This document shows, piece after piece, positions 50,536 to 59,806 of a DNA stretch of 64,000 bases. This DNA comes from Parvularcula sp964556115 (lineage in GTDB: Bacteria; Pseudomonadota; Alphaproteobacteria; Caulobacterales; Parvularculaceae): positions 1-64,000 of the forward strand of contig CAZKVC010000004.1 in the NCBI GenBank assembly GCA_964556115.1. Reading direction: 5' to 3'. Made by a program: the position numbers and the translations under genes. Position 1 is the first letter of the stretch. Each line of letters starts with the position of its first letter. The notes beneath the pieces are model-generated. The model did no database searches. It was not told where the DNA came from and worked only from the letters and a program-made list of their open reading frames with translations.

Positions 50536-51489
50536 TCAGCCCTTGCCCGCATAGCGGTCGGTCGCCTCGATCAGGGCGGAGACGATGCCGGGTTCGCTCG
50601 CCGCGTGGCCAGCATCGCCGATGATCCGAAGCATGCTGCCCGGCCAGGCCCGGTGAAGCTCATAGGCGGTCTTCATCGGCGTGACGACGTCATAGCGGCC
50701 CTGCACGATCGTCCCCGGAATACCGGTGAGCTTCCCTGCATCAGCGATGATCCAGTCGTCGCGATCGAAGAAGCCTCCATTCATGAAGTAGTGGTTCTCG
50801 ATCCGGGCGAAGGCGAGGGCGAAGCGGTCGCCGGCAAAGCTCTCCATGCGCTCGGGGCTCGGCATCAGCGAGACAGTCGACCCCTCCCACACCGACCAGG
50901 CCTTGGCGGCTTCGAGCATCTCGGCTTCGTTCCCGCCCGTCAGGCGGCGCTGATAGGCAGCCATCAGGTCGCCGCGCTCATTTTCCGGGATCGGCGCGAT
51001 GAACGCCTCCCAATTCTCGGGAAAGATCCAATTCGCGCCTTCCTGATAGAACCACAGAAGCTCTTCGCGGCGCAGGGTGAAGATGCCGCGCAGAACGAGC
51101 TCGGAGACATGGTCCGGATGGGTCAGTGCATAGGTCAATGCCAGGGTCGAACCCCACGAGCCGCCGAACACCTGCCAGCGGTCGATGCCCAGTTTCTGCC
51201 GCAATCGCTCCATGTCCTCGACAAGATGCCATGTTGTGTTCTCCTCGAGCTCGGCATGGGGCACGGATCGCCCGCAGCCGCGCTGATCGAAGAGGATGAT
51301 GCGGTAGCGATGGGGATCGAAGTAGCGGCGCATGGACGGTGTCGAACCGCCGCCGGGTCCACCATGGCAGACCACGACGGGCTTGCCGTCGGGGTTGCCA
51401 CTGACCTCGTAATAGATTTCGTGAAGGGGCGACACGCTCAACCGAGCCCGCATCAAGGGCTCAATGGGTGGATAAAATGAACGTCGCAC
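50536..51489 (-). CDS. pip: Proline iminopeptidase
   Basis: This alpha/beta hydrolase removes N-terminal proline from peptides. The 317-residue protein begins like the family (R-R-S-F-Y-P-P-I-E-P). The nucleophile elbow is G-G-S-W-G-S, the oxyanion region H-G-G-P-G-G-G, the acid is in G-R-Y-D-V-V-T-P and the histidine in G-D-A-G-H-A. The GTG at 51489 gives the standard start and has GAGAGG 4 nt upstream; the open frame to 51633 is antisense to the lipoprotein leader. It converges with the SNF transporter gene. Confidence 0.93.
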   Translation of the reverse strand: MRRSFYPPIEPLMRARLSVSPLHEIYYEVSGNPDGKPVVVCHGGPGGGSTPSMRRYFDPHRYRIILFDQRGCGRSVPHAELEENTTWHLVEDMERLRQKLGIDRWQVFGGSWGSTLALTYALTHPDHVSELVLRGIFTLRREELLWFYQEGANWIFPENWEAFIAPIPENERGDLMAAYQRRLTGGNEAEMLEAAKAWSVWEGSTVSLMPSPERMESFAGDRFALAFARIENHYFMNGGFFDRDDWIIADAGKLTGIPGTIVQGRYDVVTPMKTAYELHRAWPGSMLRIIGDAGHAASEPGIVSALIEATDRYAGKG

Positions 51490-51641
51490 CAGACCTCTCT
51501 TTACCTTCACGGGTTTTTGCTGATTATAGAGGCCATAACCAATCAGGGTTTGTCGGCAAACCCGGTCTTTTCCGCGTGGGGCAAAAGCGTGGCCGGATCG
51601 GGTCTCAGCCGCGTCGTCATTCGGGTAGGGCAACGACCATC

Positions 51642-52262
51642 GTGCGACTGGTGTTATTGGGCGCTTCCGCTTTCATTCTGACGGCCTGCGCGTCGGTGCA
51701 GATCGCGATGCCCGGCATCGGGCCGAAGGATGAAGAGCCGACCAGGGTACAGGAACGCGAGGCGCTGAGCCTCGCCGTGGCAGAGCTCGGCGCCCGGCCC
51801 TGGCGCGCGGCCGAGCCTGGTGAAAGCGGTATCGTCAATCTCATCTTCGGCGATGCGAGCCCGGGGCCGCGCCAGATCGCGGAGGGCTACATCAACGGGA
51901 TGAAGCTGCCCGCCGATGCGGCGACGGCGACGGTACGCCGCGACCTCGAGCGGACCCTGACGGACGCCTGGCGGGTCGCACAGACGGGCCGTGACGCGGT
52001 CTCCTCGCCGCGGGTCAGCCCGACTGACCTTCGCATGATCGAGGATGCCATCGTTCAGACCCGGCGCTGCCGCCTCGTTTATACCGAAGCTCTCTCCCTT
52101 CTGTCGGACGAGACCGGAGCGGTCGAGCGCGCCGAAATCCGTGACGTGAAGAAGCGCTTCAACGCAGCCATTCTCGATCTTGGCAAGACGGCCAACGCGC
52201 TTGATGCGCGCATCCGCGACGGCGTGCCGGCAAGTTATGCCGACAGCCGTTCGGCTTACTGA
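51642..52262 (+). CDS. Hypothetical lipoprotein
   Basis: This protein of about 206 residues starts at a GTG at 51642 with a typical lipoprotein signal ending L-T-A-C-A, so it is probably anchored to the outer membrane. The rest is soluble and helical, with no family that I recognise. The frame is open back to 51468, antisense to pip, but that part lacks a signal sequence and is not supported. No clear Shine-Dalgarno precedes the chosen start. It diverges from pip and converges with the CHASE2 cyclase gene, with 6 nt between the stops. Confidence 0.7.
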   Translation: MRLVLLGASAFILTACASVQIAMPGIGPKDEEPTRVQEREALSLAVAELGARPWRAAEPGESGIVNLIFGDASPGPRQIAEGYINGMKLPADAATATVRRDLERTLTDAWRVAQTGRDAVSSPRVSPTDLRMIEDAIVQTRRCRLVYTEALSLLSDETGAVERAEIRDVKKRFNAAILDLGKTANALDARIRDGVPASYADSRSAY

Positions 52263-52268
52263 ACGCCG

Positions 52269-54533
52269 CTAGAGCCCCAGAATATCGGCGTAATCGTCCT
52301 CGCGTCGCGCTTTTGACAGGCGCGCGTCCATGATCCGCCTTTCAAAAAGCTCGACATAGGGCTGGGGGACGCCGGGAATGCCGCGCAGCTTCTGAAGCTG
52401 CCGTGTGGCGCTGGTCAGGTCCCGCACCCGCCACGCTTCGAGGAGGTCACGCTGGACCTCGGCAAGCTGGCGGAAGCTCTTCGAGGCTTTGAGGAACGGG
52501 TTCCCCACCAGGCCGTAGATCGCCTCTGGCGACGAGTGCGTATCGCGGCGGACGATATCCAGGTCGAGAAAGGCGTAATGATGGCGCAGGGCCTCGTAGA
52601 CGGCCGCATCGGTCAGGATCGCGGGGCCGTAAAGCTCCGAACGTTGCCGGAGGCGGCCTGCGAGGCTCACGGGCTGGCCGAGAGCGGCGTAGCGGTTGCG
52701 GCCGCCAAGGCCGACGGGCCCTGCGAATGCGGGCCCCGACGCGATCCCGATCTCGATCCGCCCATCAGCCAGCTCCTCGAGCGGGCCGCCGGGGGAGACG
52801 TGATGACTTTCCGAGACCTGCTGGCTCATGACGCTGACATCATCGAGCATCTTGAGGGCACAGGAGCAGGCGAGCTCGATATGGCGGCTCTCCTCGATCG
52901 GCACATTCCAGTAACCAAGCAGCCGGCCGTCTTCGCCGTAATCGACCGTGCCCTCATGTTCGAGGATCGTCCGGCGCAGGCGGTCATTGGCCGAAGCCTG
53001 AAAGAGGACATAGTCCCGCGGCAGCTTGGCAAAACGCGCGATCAGCTCGGGCGGCAGCTTATAGGCGCAGGAGAGGACCGTGACCTCACGGTGCACCCCC
53101 TGAAGAAGGCGCCGCCCGCCCTGGGACTGGAGCTTGCGCATCGCCTTTTGCGGCAGCGCGCCGTGAAAAGCGCCGCGGACCGCATCGTCACGCACAACCA
53201 TATTGACCAGGACCGTTACGCCAACCGCCAGCGGGCCAGCGAAACTGCCCATCATGGCAGGGGTCGGGTCAATCAGCATCCCCGTCCCGCGGAAGGTGAA
53301 ATAGGCCCCGAGAAAGCCCGCAAAAGCGAGTAGCACCGCCCCGGCTGCGGCCAGCAGGGCGGGCAGGTAGAGGACGGCCGCGACTGCGAGCGTCCCGAAG
53401 AGGATCGCGGCGAAAGCCTCGCCGAAGCCGGCCCAGCCGGGACGGCTGGGCGCGACGCCCTGGCTGATCTGACCGGCGGCCAGACTTTGCAGGATCACGG
53501 CAGGCAGGGTGCCGCGGGCCGTGTCGACGACACCGGAAGGGGTGACGACCTCGCCAATGAAGACATGTTGCCCGTCGAGCCCAGCCGTCCATGCCGCCGG
53601 ATCGTCGAGAACGCGCCACGCGGGAACAGTGGGAATGGCGAGGTCCTGCGGCAGCCACAGCCGAAGCTCTGATCGCTCGTCCAGGGGAAGCGCGTCCGCA
53701 TCCCCGACTTTCAAGGTTGCAGCGCGCGGTCCTGCATTGGTCAAGGAGCCCGTGGTGAGAACAATCGGCTCACCCGTCAGCGCGAAGGGAGCGAGGGGAG
53801 CTGCGGGCAGCGGTCCCGTGCGGTCGCCATAGACAGGCGCAAGCCGGCGCACTTTGCCGCCGGGATCGAGGGGAAGGCCTGCGACTGTCTGCAGCCTCGC
53901 TTCACGAAGCTCTGCCGAAAGGCGGGCCGTGCCGAGAACCGCCGGGACGGCGAGTGAATCAGTGGTCGTGCCGCCCGCGAGGCGCATCCAGCTCTGTGCT
54001 TCGGGATCGGTCCGCTCCCATTCGACTGCCTCAGCGGTGCCGCGAAGCTGAGGCGCGATGCCGAGCGCCACGTCGCTGCCCGCAATCGAACGGGCGAGGG
54101 CGAGATCGTTGGATGGCAGGGTTGCCAGCGCTTCGAGCCTCTGGGCTTCCTCGCCCTGCGTCGCGGGCAACCAGCGACGGGCGATCACATCGGGGGACAG
54201 GGGGTCGTCGCCGGACACCGAAATGGCGAGGCTGATCGAGCGGGCGCCGGCGGCCTCGGCAGCATCGACCAGGGAAGCATAGGCCGTGCGCGGCCACGGC
54301 CAGGAACCGACCTTCTCGGTGCTTTCCGCGTCGATCACGATGGCCGCCACGGGGAAGGGTTCCTCGGCGACGGGACGCGGGGCGAGCCGCATGAACAGAT
54401 CGAAAGTATTCTCGCGCAGCCCGTTGCCCGGATCGCGTTCCGTAAGGAGCGCGAAGGCGGCAATGACAAGCAGCACCAAGGCTGGCGGGGTGAGCAGGAG
54501 ACGAAGTCGCTGTTCCTGACGCTGTTCGACCAT
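52269..54533 (-). CDS. CHASE2-domain protein with degenerate class III adenylate cyclase domain
   Basis: This 754-residue sensor-like membrane protein has one N-terminal helix (about 12-30), a periplasmic CHASE2 domain (about 35-350), three membrane helices (about 370-460) and a C-terminal class III cyclase-like domain (about 490-690). In active cyclases the first metal site reads D-I-x-G-F-T. The corresponding segment here is V-T-V-L-S-C-A-Y-K-L-P and has no aspartate. The second metal aspartate region (normally G-D-A-V-M-A-F-W) reads G-E-D-G-R-L-L-G-Y-W. It is therefore probably catalytically inactive and may act as a regulatory partner. AGAGGAG precedes the ATG. The gene diverges from the Mla operon. 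Confidence 0.88.
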   Translation of the reverse strand: MVEQRQEQRLRLLLTPPALVLLVIAAFALLTERDPGNGLRENTFDLFMRLAPRPVAEEPFPVAAIVIDAESTEKVGSWPWPRTAYASLVDAAEAAGARSISLAISVSGDDPLSPDVIARRWLPATQGEEAQRLEALATLPSNDLALARSIAGSDVALGIAPQLRGTAEAVEWERTDPEAQSWMRLAGGTTTDSLAVPAVLGTARLSAELREARLQTVAGLPLDPGGKVRRLAPVYGDRTGPLPAAPLAPFALTGEPIVLTTGSLTNAGPRAATLKVGDADALPLDERSELRLWLPQDLAIPTVPAWRVLDDPAAWTAGLDGQHVFIGEVVTPSGVVDTARGTLPAVILQSLAAGQISQGVAPSRPGWAGFGEAFAAILFGTLAVAAVLYLPALLAAAGAVLLAFAGFLGAYFTFRGTGMLIDPTPAMMGSFAGPLAVGVTVLVNMVVRDDAVRGAFHGALPQKAMRKLQSQGGRRLLQGVHREVTVLSCAYKLPPELIARFAKLPRDYVLFQASANDRLRRTILEHEGTVDYGEDGRLLGYWNVPIEESRHIELACSCALKMLDDVSVMSQQVSESHHVSPGGPLEELADGRIEIGIASGPAFAGPVGLGGRNRYAALGQPVSLAGRLRQRSELYGPAILTDAAVYEALRHHYAFLDLDIVRRDTHSSPEAIYGLVGNPFLKASKSFRQLAEVQRDLLEAWRVRDLTSATRQLQKLRGIPGVPQPYVELFERRIMDARLSKARREDDYADILGL

Positions 54534-54691
54534 CAGTTCTCCTCTTGGCCCGACGGCTTTGGGTTTTGCCGCGGCCGCCTTAACTTTATCACGTCACGGA
54601 TGGGCCCTAGGCGCTTCACCGCGTATTCAGGCTTCCATGGGAAGATGTCGAGCGGTTTGCCCGCAGGAAAAAGGGGTTTGGGAAAAGGGGA

Positions 54692-55828
54692 ATGAGCAGC
54701 GCCGCGTTCACCATAGCCGATGAGGCCACCCGCCTCGCGCTGACCGGGCGCTGGACGATCGCCGACGGCGTCGTGAAGGTGGACGATGCCCTGCGCCGCT
54801 TCGCGGAACAATCTCTCGATAAATCTCTGACGATCGACATGGCCGAAGTCGAAGCGCTCGACACGTCCGGCGCCATGGTGCTGCAGCGGACCATGCAGGC
54901 CTGCGGCGCACGCGGCGACGCAGGCGCGCCCCTGCGCGGCTTCGAGAATGTGGATGAGCACCACCGCGTCCTCCTCGAGCAGGCTGCTACCAATCTCGTC
55001 AGCTGCGAGACCGATGCGCGCCGTTCTTCCGTTCTGGTGGTTCTGGAGCGCGTGGGTAAAGCCACCGAAAATATTTTTGACGAAGCTCTGCATATTCTGA
55101 GTTTCGTCGGCGCGGTCATCACCCGGATGGCGGAGATGATCCGTCACCCGTCGCGCCTCCGGCCCACTTCGGTGGTCCACCACCTCGAAAGTTCAGGTCT
55201 CGATGCCCTCCTGATCGTTGGCCTGATGTCATTCCTGATCGGTGCCGTCGTCGCTTTCATGGGGGCAACCGTCTTGGCCGAGTTCGGGGCCGAGATCTTC
55301 GCGGTCGAACTGGTCGGTATCTCGGTCCTGCGCGAGTTCGGCGTTCTTCTCACGGCGATCCTCGTTGCGGGCCGCTCCGGCAGTTCCTTCACGGCGGCGC
55401 TTGGCTCGATGAAGCTGCGTGAGGAGATCGACGCCATGCGCGCCATGGGGATCGACCCCCTCGATGCGCTGGTCGTGCCGCGGGTCATCGCCCTTCTCTT
55501 CGCGCTTCCCTGCCTCGCCTTCTTCGCCGCTCTTCTGGGGCTGATGGGCGGCGGCGCGGTCTGCGCCCTCGCACTGGATATCCCCCCGGCCCTTTTCATG
55601 GCCCGGACGCAGGAGATCATCGTCATCGACAACTTCGTCGTCGGCATGGTGAAGGCGCCGTTCTTCGGTTTCGCCATCGCCGTGATCGGCTGCTACCAGG
55701 GCATGATGGTCGAAGGCTCGGCGGAGGACCTTGGCCGCCGGACGACGATTTCAGTGGTCCAGGCACTGTTCCTCGTCATCCTGACCGATGCGCTTTTCGC
55801 CATCTTCTTCATGGAGCTCGACTTCTGA
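54692..55828 (+). CDS. mlaE: MlaE-family permease with N-terminal STAS domain
   Basis: This is the inner-membrane permease of an MCE/Mla-type lipid ABC transporter, which maintains outer-membrane asymmetry. The 378-residue protein has an N-terminal STAS domain (about 5-100, with D-T-S-G-A), fused to the MlaE permease (about 130-375, five or six helices) bearing E-I-D-A-M-R-A-M-G-I-D-P. The fusion is common in alphaproteobacteria. The Shine-Dalgarno AAGGGG is almost adjacent to the ATG, a short spacing. It overlaps mlaF by 1 nt and heads the four-gene operon mlaE-mlaF-mlaD-lipoprotein. Confidence 0.95.
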   Translation: MSSAAFTIADEATRLALTGRWTIADGVVKVDDALRRFAEQSLDKSLTIDMAEVEALDTSGAMVLQRTMQACGARGDAGAPLRGFENVDEHHRVLLEQAATNLVSCETDARRSSVLVVLERVGKATENIFDEALHILSFVGAVITRMAEMIRHPSRLRPTSVVHHLESSGLDALLIVGLMSFLIGAVVAFMGATVLAEFGAEIFAVELVGISVLREFGVLLTAILVAGRSGSSFTAALGSMKLREEIDAMRAMGIDPLDALVVPRVIALLFALPCLAFFAALLGLMGGGAVCALALDIPPALFMARTQEIIVIDNFVVGMVKAPFFGFAIAVIGCYQGMMVEGSAEDLGRRTTISVVQALFLVILTDALFAIFFMELDF

Positions 55829-56613
55829 TGGCTCCTGAAAACGTCATCGAGGTGCGCAGCCTGCGCAACCAGTTCGGCACCCATGTCGTGCACGAGGATC
55901 TCGATCTCGACGTGCACGAAGGTGAGATCCTGGGCGTCGTCGGCGGTTCGGGCACCGGCAAGTCGGTGCTGCTGCGGACCATCGTCGGCCTTCAGAAGCC
56001 CGCGGCCGGGACGGTCGATATCCTCGGGCGGCGGATCTACCCTTCCGAGAAGAGCCATGACGAGCTGAACGAGGATATCGGCATCCTCTTTCAGGACGGC
56101 GCTCTCTTCAGCTCCATGAGCGTGGCGGAGAACGTGATGGCGCCGCTGCGCGAACACCTCTCCGGCATCTCCGATCAACTGGCGGGGGAAATCGCAGGCA
56201 TGAAGCTTTCGCTCGCCGGTCTCGACGAAAGCGTGGGCAGCAAGATGCCCTCGGAACTTTCCGGCGGCATGCGCAAGCGCGTGGCGCTGGCGCGGGCGAT
56301 GGCACTCGACCCCAAGGTGCTGTTCCTCGACGAGCCGACCGCCGGTCTGGACCCGATCGGTGCGGCGAAGTTCGACGAACTCATCATCAGCCTCAGGGAC
56401 AATCTGGGGCTCACCATCTTCATGGTCACCCACGACCTCGACAGCCTGATCCGCGATTGCGACAGGATCGCCGTCCTCGCCGACAAGCGGGTCATCGTGA
56501 ACGCGCCGATCGACGAGGTGCGCGGCTACGACCATCCCTGGATTCAGGAATATTTCGGCGGCCCACGCGGGCGCGCTGCTCATTCCTCCAACCGGGCCAC
56601 TCGGGTGGCCTAG
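55828..56613 (+). CDS. mlaF: Mla-type lipid ABC transporter ATPase
   Basis: This is the cytoplasmic ATPase of the MCE transporter. The 261-residue protein has Walker A G-G-S-G-T-G-K-S at 39-46, the signature motif L-S-G-G at 144-147 followed by M-R-K-R, and Walker B V-L-F-L-D-E at 164-169. It starts within the mlaE stop (TGATG), so translation is coupled. mlaD begins 10 nt after the stop. No periplasmic MlaC or MlaB gene is in the window; the STAS domain of MlaE probably takes the MlaB role. Confidence 0.96.
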   Translation: MAPENVIEVRSLRNQFGTHVVHEDLDLDVHEGEILGVVGGSGTGKSVLLRTIVGLQKPAAGTVDILGRRIYPSEKSHDELNEDIGILFQDGALFSSMSVAENVMAPLREHLSGISDQLAGEIAGMKLSLAGLDESVGSKMPSELSGGMRKRVALARAMALDPKVLFLDEPTAGLDPIGAAKFDELIISLRDNLGLTIFMVTHDLDSLIRDCDRIAVLADKRVIVNAPIDEVRGYDHPWIQEYFGGPRGRAAHSSNRATRVA

Positions 56614-56623
56614 GAGTACGCTT

Positions 56624-57559
56624 ATGGAAACCCGCGCTCATTACGTGCTGATCGGCAGCTCCGTCGTTGCCACGCTCGTGCTCGCCGTCCTGTTCGCTCT
56701 CTGGCTCGGCAATGCCGAGAGGGAATATGACGAGTACAATATCGTCTTCGAGGAGCGGATCTCCGGCCTTCAGGTCGGGGCCGCCGTGCAATTCAACGGC
56801 ATCAGGGTCGGTGAGGTCGAGGATCTCTTCCTCAGCCGCGACAACCCCAACATCGCCGTCGCGCGGGTGCGGGTCGATGACAACACACCCATCAAGGAAG
56901 ACACCAAGGCGGAACTCGAGCTCGTCGGCGTCACCGGCCTTTCGATCATCCAGTTCGTCGGCGGTGACCCGCAGGCACCGCTTCTGAAGCAGATCTCCGA
57001 CGCGCGCATCCCTGAGATCGAAGGCTCGGCAGGGGGACTGGCTGCGGTGATCGAAAGCTCCGGCCCTCTGGCCGAGAACATCACAGCGCTTGTTTCCGCC
57101 GAGAACATCGACCGCATCGGCCGCATCCTCGGCGATATCGAGACCCTGACCGATACCATCTCCGACAGCGATGCCGAGATCGCCACGATCATCGACAACG
57201 CCGCAATCGCCAGCATCGTTCTGCGCCGCAACATGGAGAAGCTCGACGGCATGGTCGACCGTGTGGATTCGATCCTGGTCGAAGCCGACACCCTGCTGAA
57301 GGACGATGTCCGCACCACCCTCGAGATGACCTCCGCTTCCGCAGAGGAGCTGCGCGACGTGATGGCGGAGCTCGACGATATCATCAAAGACAACCGTCCC
57401 GCCATCGACGCCTTCGCCCAGGAAGGGCTCGGCGCGACGGTGGGTGTGATCGCCCAGGCCAATCGGGTCCTGGCGACGACCGAAGCCATCCTGCAGGAGT
57501 TCGACCGTGACCCGGCGCGCTTCCTCCTGGGTGAAAACAGGCCGGAGGCCCGCCCATGA
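56624..57559 (+). CDS. mlaD: MlaD-family MCE protein
   Basis: This is the substrate-binding MCE component of the lipid transporter. The 311-residue protein has one N-terminal membrane helix (about 6-27), a single MCE domain (about 37-115, with V-Q-F-N-G-I-R-V-G-E-V) that forms a hexameric ring, and a long helical C-terminal region (about 140-300). The C-terminal part is longer than in E. coli MlaD and may make a needle or a contact with the outer-membrane lipoprotein. It overlaps the following lipoprotein gene by 4 nt (57556-57559). Confidence 0.93.
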   Translation: METRAHYVLIGSSVVATLVLAVLFALWLGNAEREYDEYNIVFEERISGLQVGAAVQFNGIRVGEVEDLFLSRDNPNIAVARVRVDDNTPIKEDTKAELELVGVTGLSIIQFVGGDPQAPLLKQISDARIPEIEGSAGGLAAVIESSGPLAENITALVSAENIDRIGRILGDIETLTDTISDSDAEIATIIDNAAIASIVLRRNMEKLDGMVDRVDSILVEADTLLKDDVRTTLEMTSASAEELRDVMAELDDIIKDNRPAIDAFAQEGLGATVGVIAQANRVLATTEAILQEFDRDPARFLLGENRPEARP

Positions 57560-58179
57560 ACCGCTTCACACTTGCAGGCCTGACGGCTGTCCTCCTGACC
57601 GGTTGTGTTTCGCTCGTGCCGCCGGCCAGCAAACTGCCGCCGCGCTATACGCTGACCCCGCTCGAGGTTTCGCCCGAGGGGCCTAGGTTCGACCGGACCC
57701 TGGCCATCGCCGATGCCCGGGCAGAGGGTGCTCTCAACACCTCGAAGATCGCTGTCCTGACGGGCGACAACGAGATCCGTTACCTCCCAGAAGGTGAATG
57801 GTCCGACCGGGCACCGCGCATCTTCTCGCTCCTGATCGAACGGAGCCTCGAAGAGCGTGAGCAACTCCTCGCCATCAGTGACCGGGTCGCGCTGCCGATC
57901 GCGAACTACACGCTCTTTGCGGATATGCAGCGGTTCAACATCGACCGCCGCAACGGCAGGGCACTGGCCGAGGTCTCCTTCCGGGTCCGCCTCGAAGGCC
58001 GCGCGGGGGTCACCCTCGGCGCCCGGGGGTTCGAGGCCAGCGCCGACGTGACCGGCATGGAGACACGCGACGCGGCAAGGGCACTCAACGAAGCGGCCTC
58101 ACGCTCCACCGCGGAGATGGCTGAATGGGTGATGGGGGTGATCGAGGAAACCGAGACCGAGGCCGCCGACGCGAGCTGA
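57556..58179 (+). CDS. ABC-type transport auxiliary lipoprotein (LIT/PqiC-like)
   Basis: This 207-residue lipoprotein (lipobox L-L-T-G-C, Cys17) belongs to the ABC-transport auxiliary family that docks MCE systems at the outer membrane, like PqiC. A Y-T-L-T-P-L segment near the N-terminus and the middle A-D-M-Q-R-F-N-I-D region fit the family. It is the last gene of the Mla operon, coupled to mlaD by a 4-nt overlap. A 7-bp palindrome at 58174-58189 spans its stop and that of the convergent coiled-coil gene. Confidence 0.85.
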   Translation: MNRFTLAGLTAVLLTGCVSLVPPASKLPPRYTLTPLEVSPEGPRFDRTLAIADARAEGALNTSKIAVLTGDNEIRYLPEGEWSDRAPRIFSLLIERSLEEREQLLAISDRVALPIANYTLFADMQRFNIDRRNGRALAEVSFRVRLEGRAGVTLGARGFEASADVTGMETRDAARALNEAASRSTAEMAEWVMGVIEETETEAADAS

Positions 58180-58183
58180 GCCC

Positions 58184-59632
58184 TCAGCTGAAGTGACCCT
58201 TCGCCGTCCCGATCAGCACGTAGAGCTTGCCCAGCGGCGCGCGCAGCATGTCCTGCAGCGAAGCTTCCGACGCTTCGGGGTCGGAGTTCATGATCGGCGC
58301 CAGGAGCTGGTCGAAGGTCGAAAGATAGGTCTCGGCGAGGTCGGCGAAAGCCTGGTCCCGCTCGATTCCCGCCCTCAGGCGGGCGCGAAGCTCGATGTCG
58401 TCCCTTGCGAGGATCTGCTGAACGAAGAGGTGCCACTCGCCTGCTGCGTAGCGCTCCGCCTCGGTGCGGCTCGGCTCGCCGAAAAGGGCGATCTTGATCG
58501 AACGGGTGATCTTGTGAAGCTCCCGGATGCGCGCCTCTTCTTCGGTCCCGGTAGGGGTAGGCTGGGCCTGCGGCGCCCGTGAAGGTTGCGGCTTGGCAGC
58601 CGGCTCCTGGTCTTCGCGACCGTTCTTTTCGACGCGATCGAGAATACGCCGCCAGGACCCCCCGACGCTTTTCTCCACGCTCTCGCGCTTCTGGGTCAGG
58701 CGATCATTCTGGGCGGCCAGCGTCTTGCCCAGGCTATCGGCACGCTCCTTCTGCTTCTCGATGAGGGCGCGCAGTTTCTCGCCTTCTTCGATCAGCGCGG
58801 CCTGCGCATCCTTGCTGGCGGCAGCGGCCCTGTCAGCGGTCTCCTGGGGCGCGCGCCGCAGGAGTTCCGCCTGCTCCGCGAGGGCTTCGCGAAGGCTTGC
58901 GAACTGCTCGCCGCTATCCTTCGCCATCGCTTCGAGGTTTTCGAGGCGGGCCGTCAGCTCCGGCGAGGAGGTGCTTTGCGGGCTGGAGAGGACCTTGGCG
59001 AACTCTTCGGCCTGACCGTTCATGGCCGAGGTCGCGTCGATCAGGGCCTGGCGTTCCCTGGCGAGGCGGTCGGTGGTCTGCGAAGCGCTGTGGCGGATCG
59101 CCTCGCTGGCCGCGTCGATGAGGCCGACCTGCTTGCGGATCTGCTGCTCGACCCTTGCGAGGCGTTCGAGCGCGCGGTCGACCTCGCCGCCGAGCGCAGC
59201 AACGTCGGTCCTGAGCCCATCGCTGCGGAAATGGGGCTCGATGCCCCGGACCGCATCACCCAGCCGGTCCGCCGTCGCCTCGAGCCGCAGCGCCGCGCGG
59301 AGGAGGTATCCTCCAGCCAGCACCAGAGCGGCATTGGAAAGAGCGAGGATCACCACAGCGCCTGAATAGCCGAAGCCGATATTCCAGATCCCCGTGGTCT
59401 CGCGGTTCGCAAGCGTGGTCCCGATCGGCCATGCGATCAGCCAGACCAGGAGAATGGCGCCGGATAGGATCCGCGCGACCTGCCAGATCTGCTCGGGGTC
59501 AGGCGCCCAGCGGGTATGGGCGCGCTCATAGCGCGGCTCGGCTGTGATGCCCCGGTCTTCGGGCGAGGGGTTGGGTTCGGCCGTGGCCGTCATGTCGTCG
59601 TCAGAGGGAGAGCCTTCATTCTGGCTCGCCAT
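58184..59632 (-). CDS. Large coiled-coil membrane protein, TipN-like architecture
   Basis: This 482-residue protein has a short disordered N-terminus, two membrane helices (about 52-73 and 90-112), and a long coiled coil (about 115-345) rich in Ala, Glu, Gln and Arg. A Pro-rich linker and a compact C-terminal region (about 370-482, with G-K-L-Y-V-L-I-G near the end) follow. Two N-terminal helices followed by coiled coil are the architecture of the polarity marker TipN of Caulobacter, though TipN is much longer, so the match is by architecture only. A perfect CtrA-type box lies 54 nt upstream of its start, between it and the GTA-type holin gene. I do not claim orthology. Confidence 0.6.
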   Translation of the reverse strand: MASQNEGSPSDDDMTATAEPNPSPEDRGITAEPRYERAHTRWAPDPEQIWQVARILSGAILLVWLIAWPIGTTLANRETTGIWNIGFGYSGAVVILALSNAALVLAGGYLLRAALRLEATADRLGDAVRGIEPHFRSDGLRTDVAALGGEVDRALERLARVEQQIRKQVGLIDAASEAIRHSASQTTDRLARERQALIDATSAMNGQAEEFAKVLSSPQSTSSPELTARLENLEAMAKDSGEQFASLREALAEQAELLRRAPQETADRAAAASKDAQAALIEEGEKLRALIEKQKERADSLGKTLAAQNDRLTQKRESVEKSVGGSWRRILDRVEKNGREDQEPAAKPQPSRAPQAQPTPTGTEEEARIRELHKITRSIKIALFGEPSRTEAERYAAGEWHLFVQQILARDDIELRARLRAGIERDQAFADLAETYLSTFDQLLAPIMNSDPEASEASLQDMLRAPLGKLYVLIGTAKGHFS

Positions 59633-59685
59633 AACTGCCTCCCAGGCAGGCGTAATGCTGCATTCTAGCCTTCACGGCGTCAGGG

Positions 59686-59701
59686 TTAATCGGAGGTTAA
59701 C
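59686..59701. promoter_or_regulatory. CtrA-type operator between TipN-like and holin genes
   Basis: A perfect TTAA-N7-TTAAC (59686-59701; N7 is TCGGAGG) sits in the 174-nt divergent region, 54 nt from the TipN-like start and 105 nt from the holin start. A CcrM-type GAGTC lies at 59771-59775 in the holin leader. The box could serve either or both genes. Confidence 0.62.
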
Positions 59702-59806
59702 GCGGGCCTTCGAACGCCTGACGAAGATGAAGGCTAGCGGTTCCGTGAACTTATCGGCGCGAGCGCCCGCGAGTCTAGACTGGCCACGGCGAAAGGAGAT
59801 GCCCCT

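Noticed and set aside
58174..58189. Palindrome over the stops of the Mla lipoprotein and coiled-coil genes as a terminator
   Set aside because: The 7-bp arms have only a 2-nt gap and no T tract on either side; it may simply arise from the two facing stop codons.
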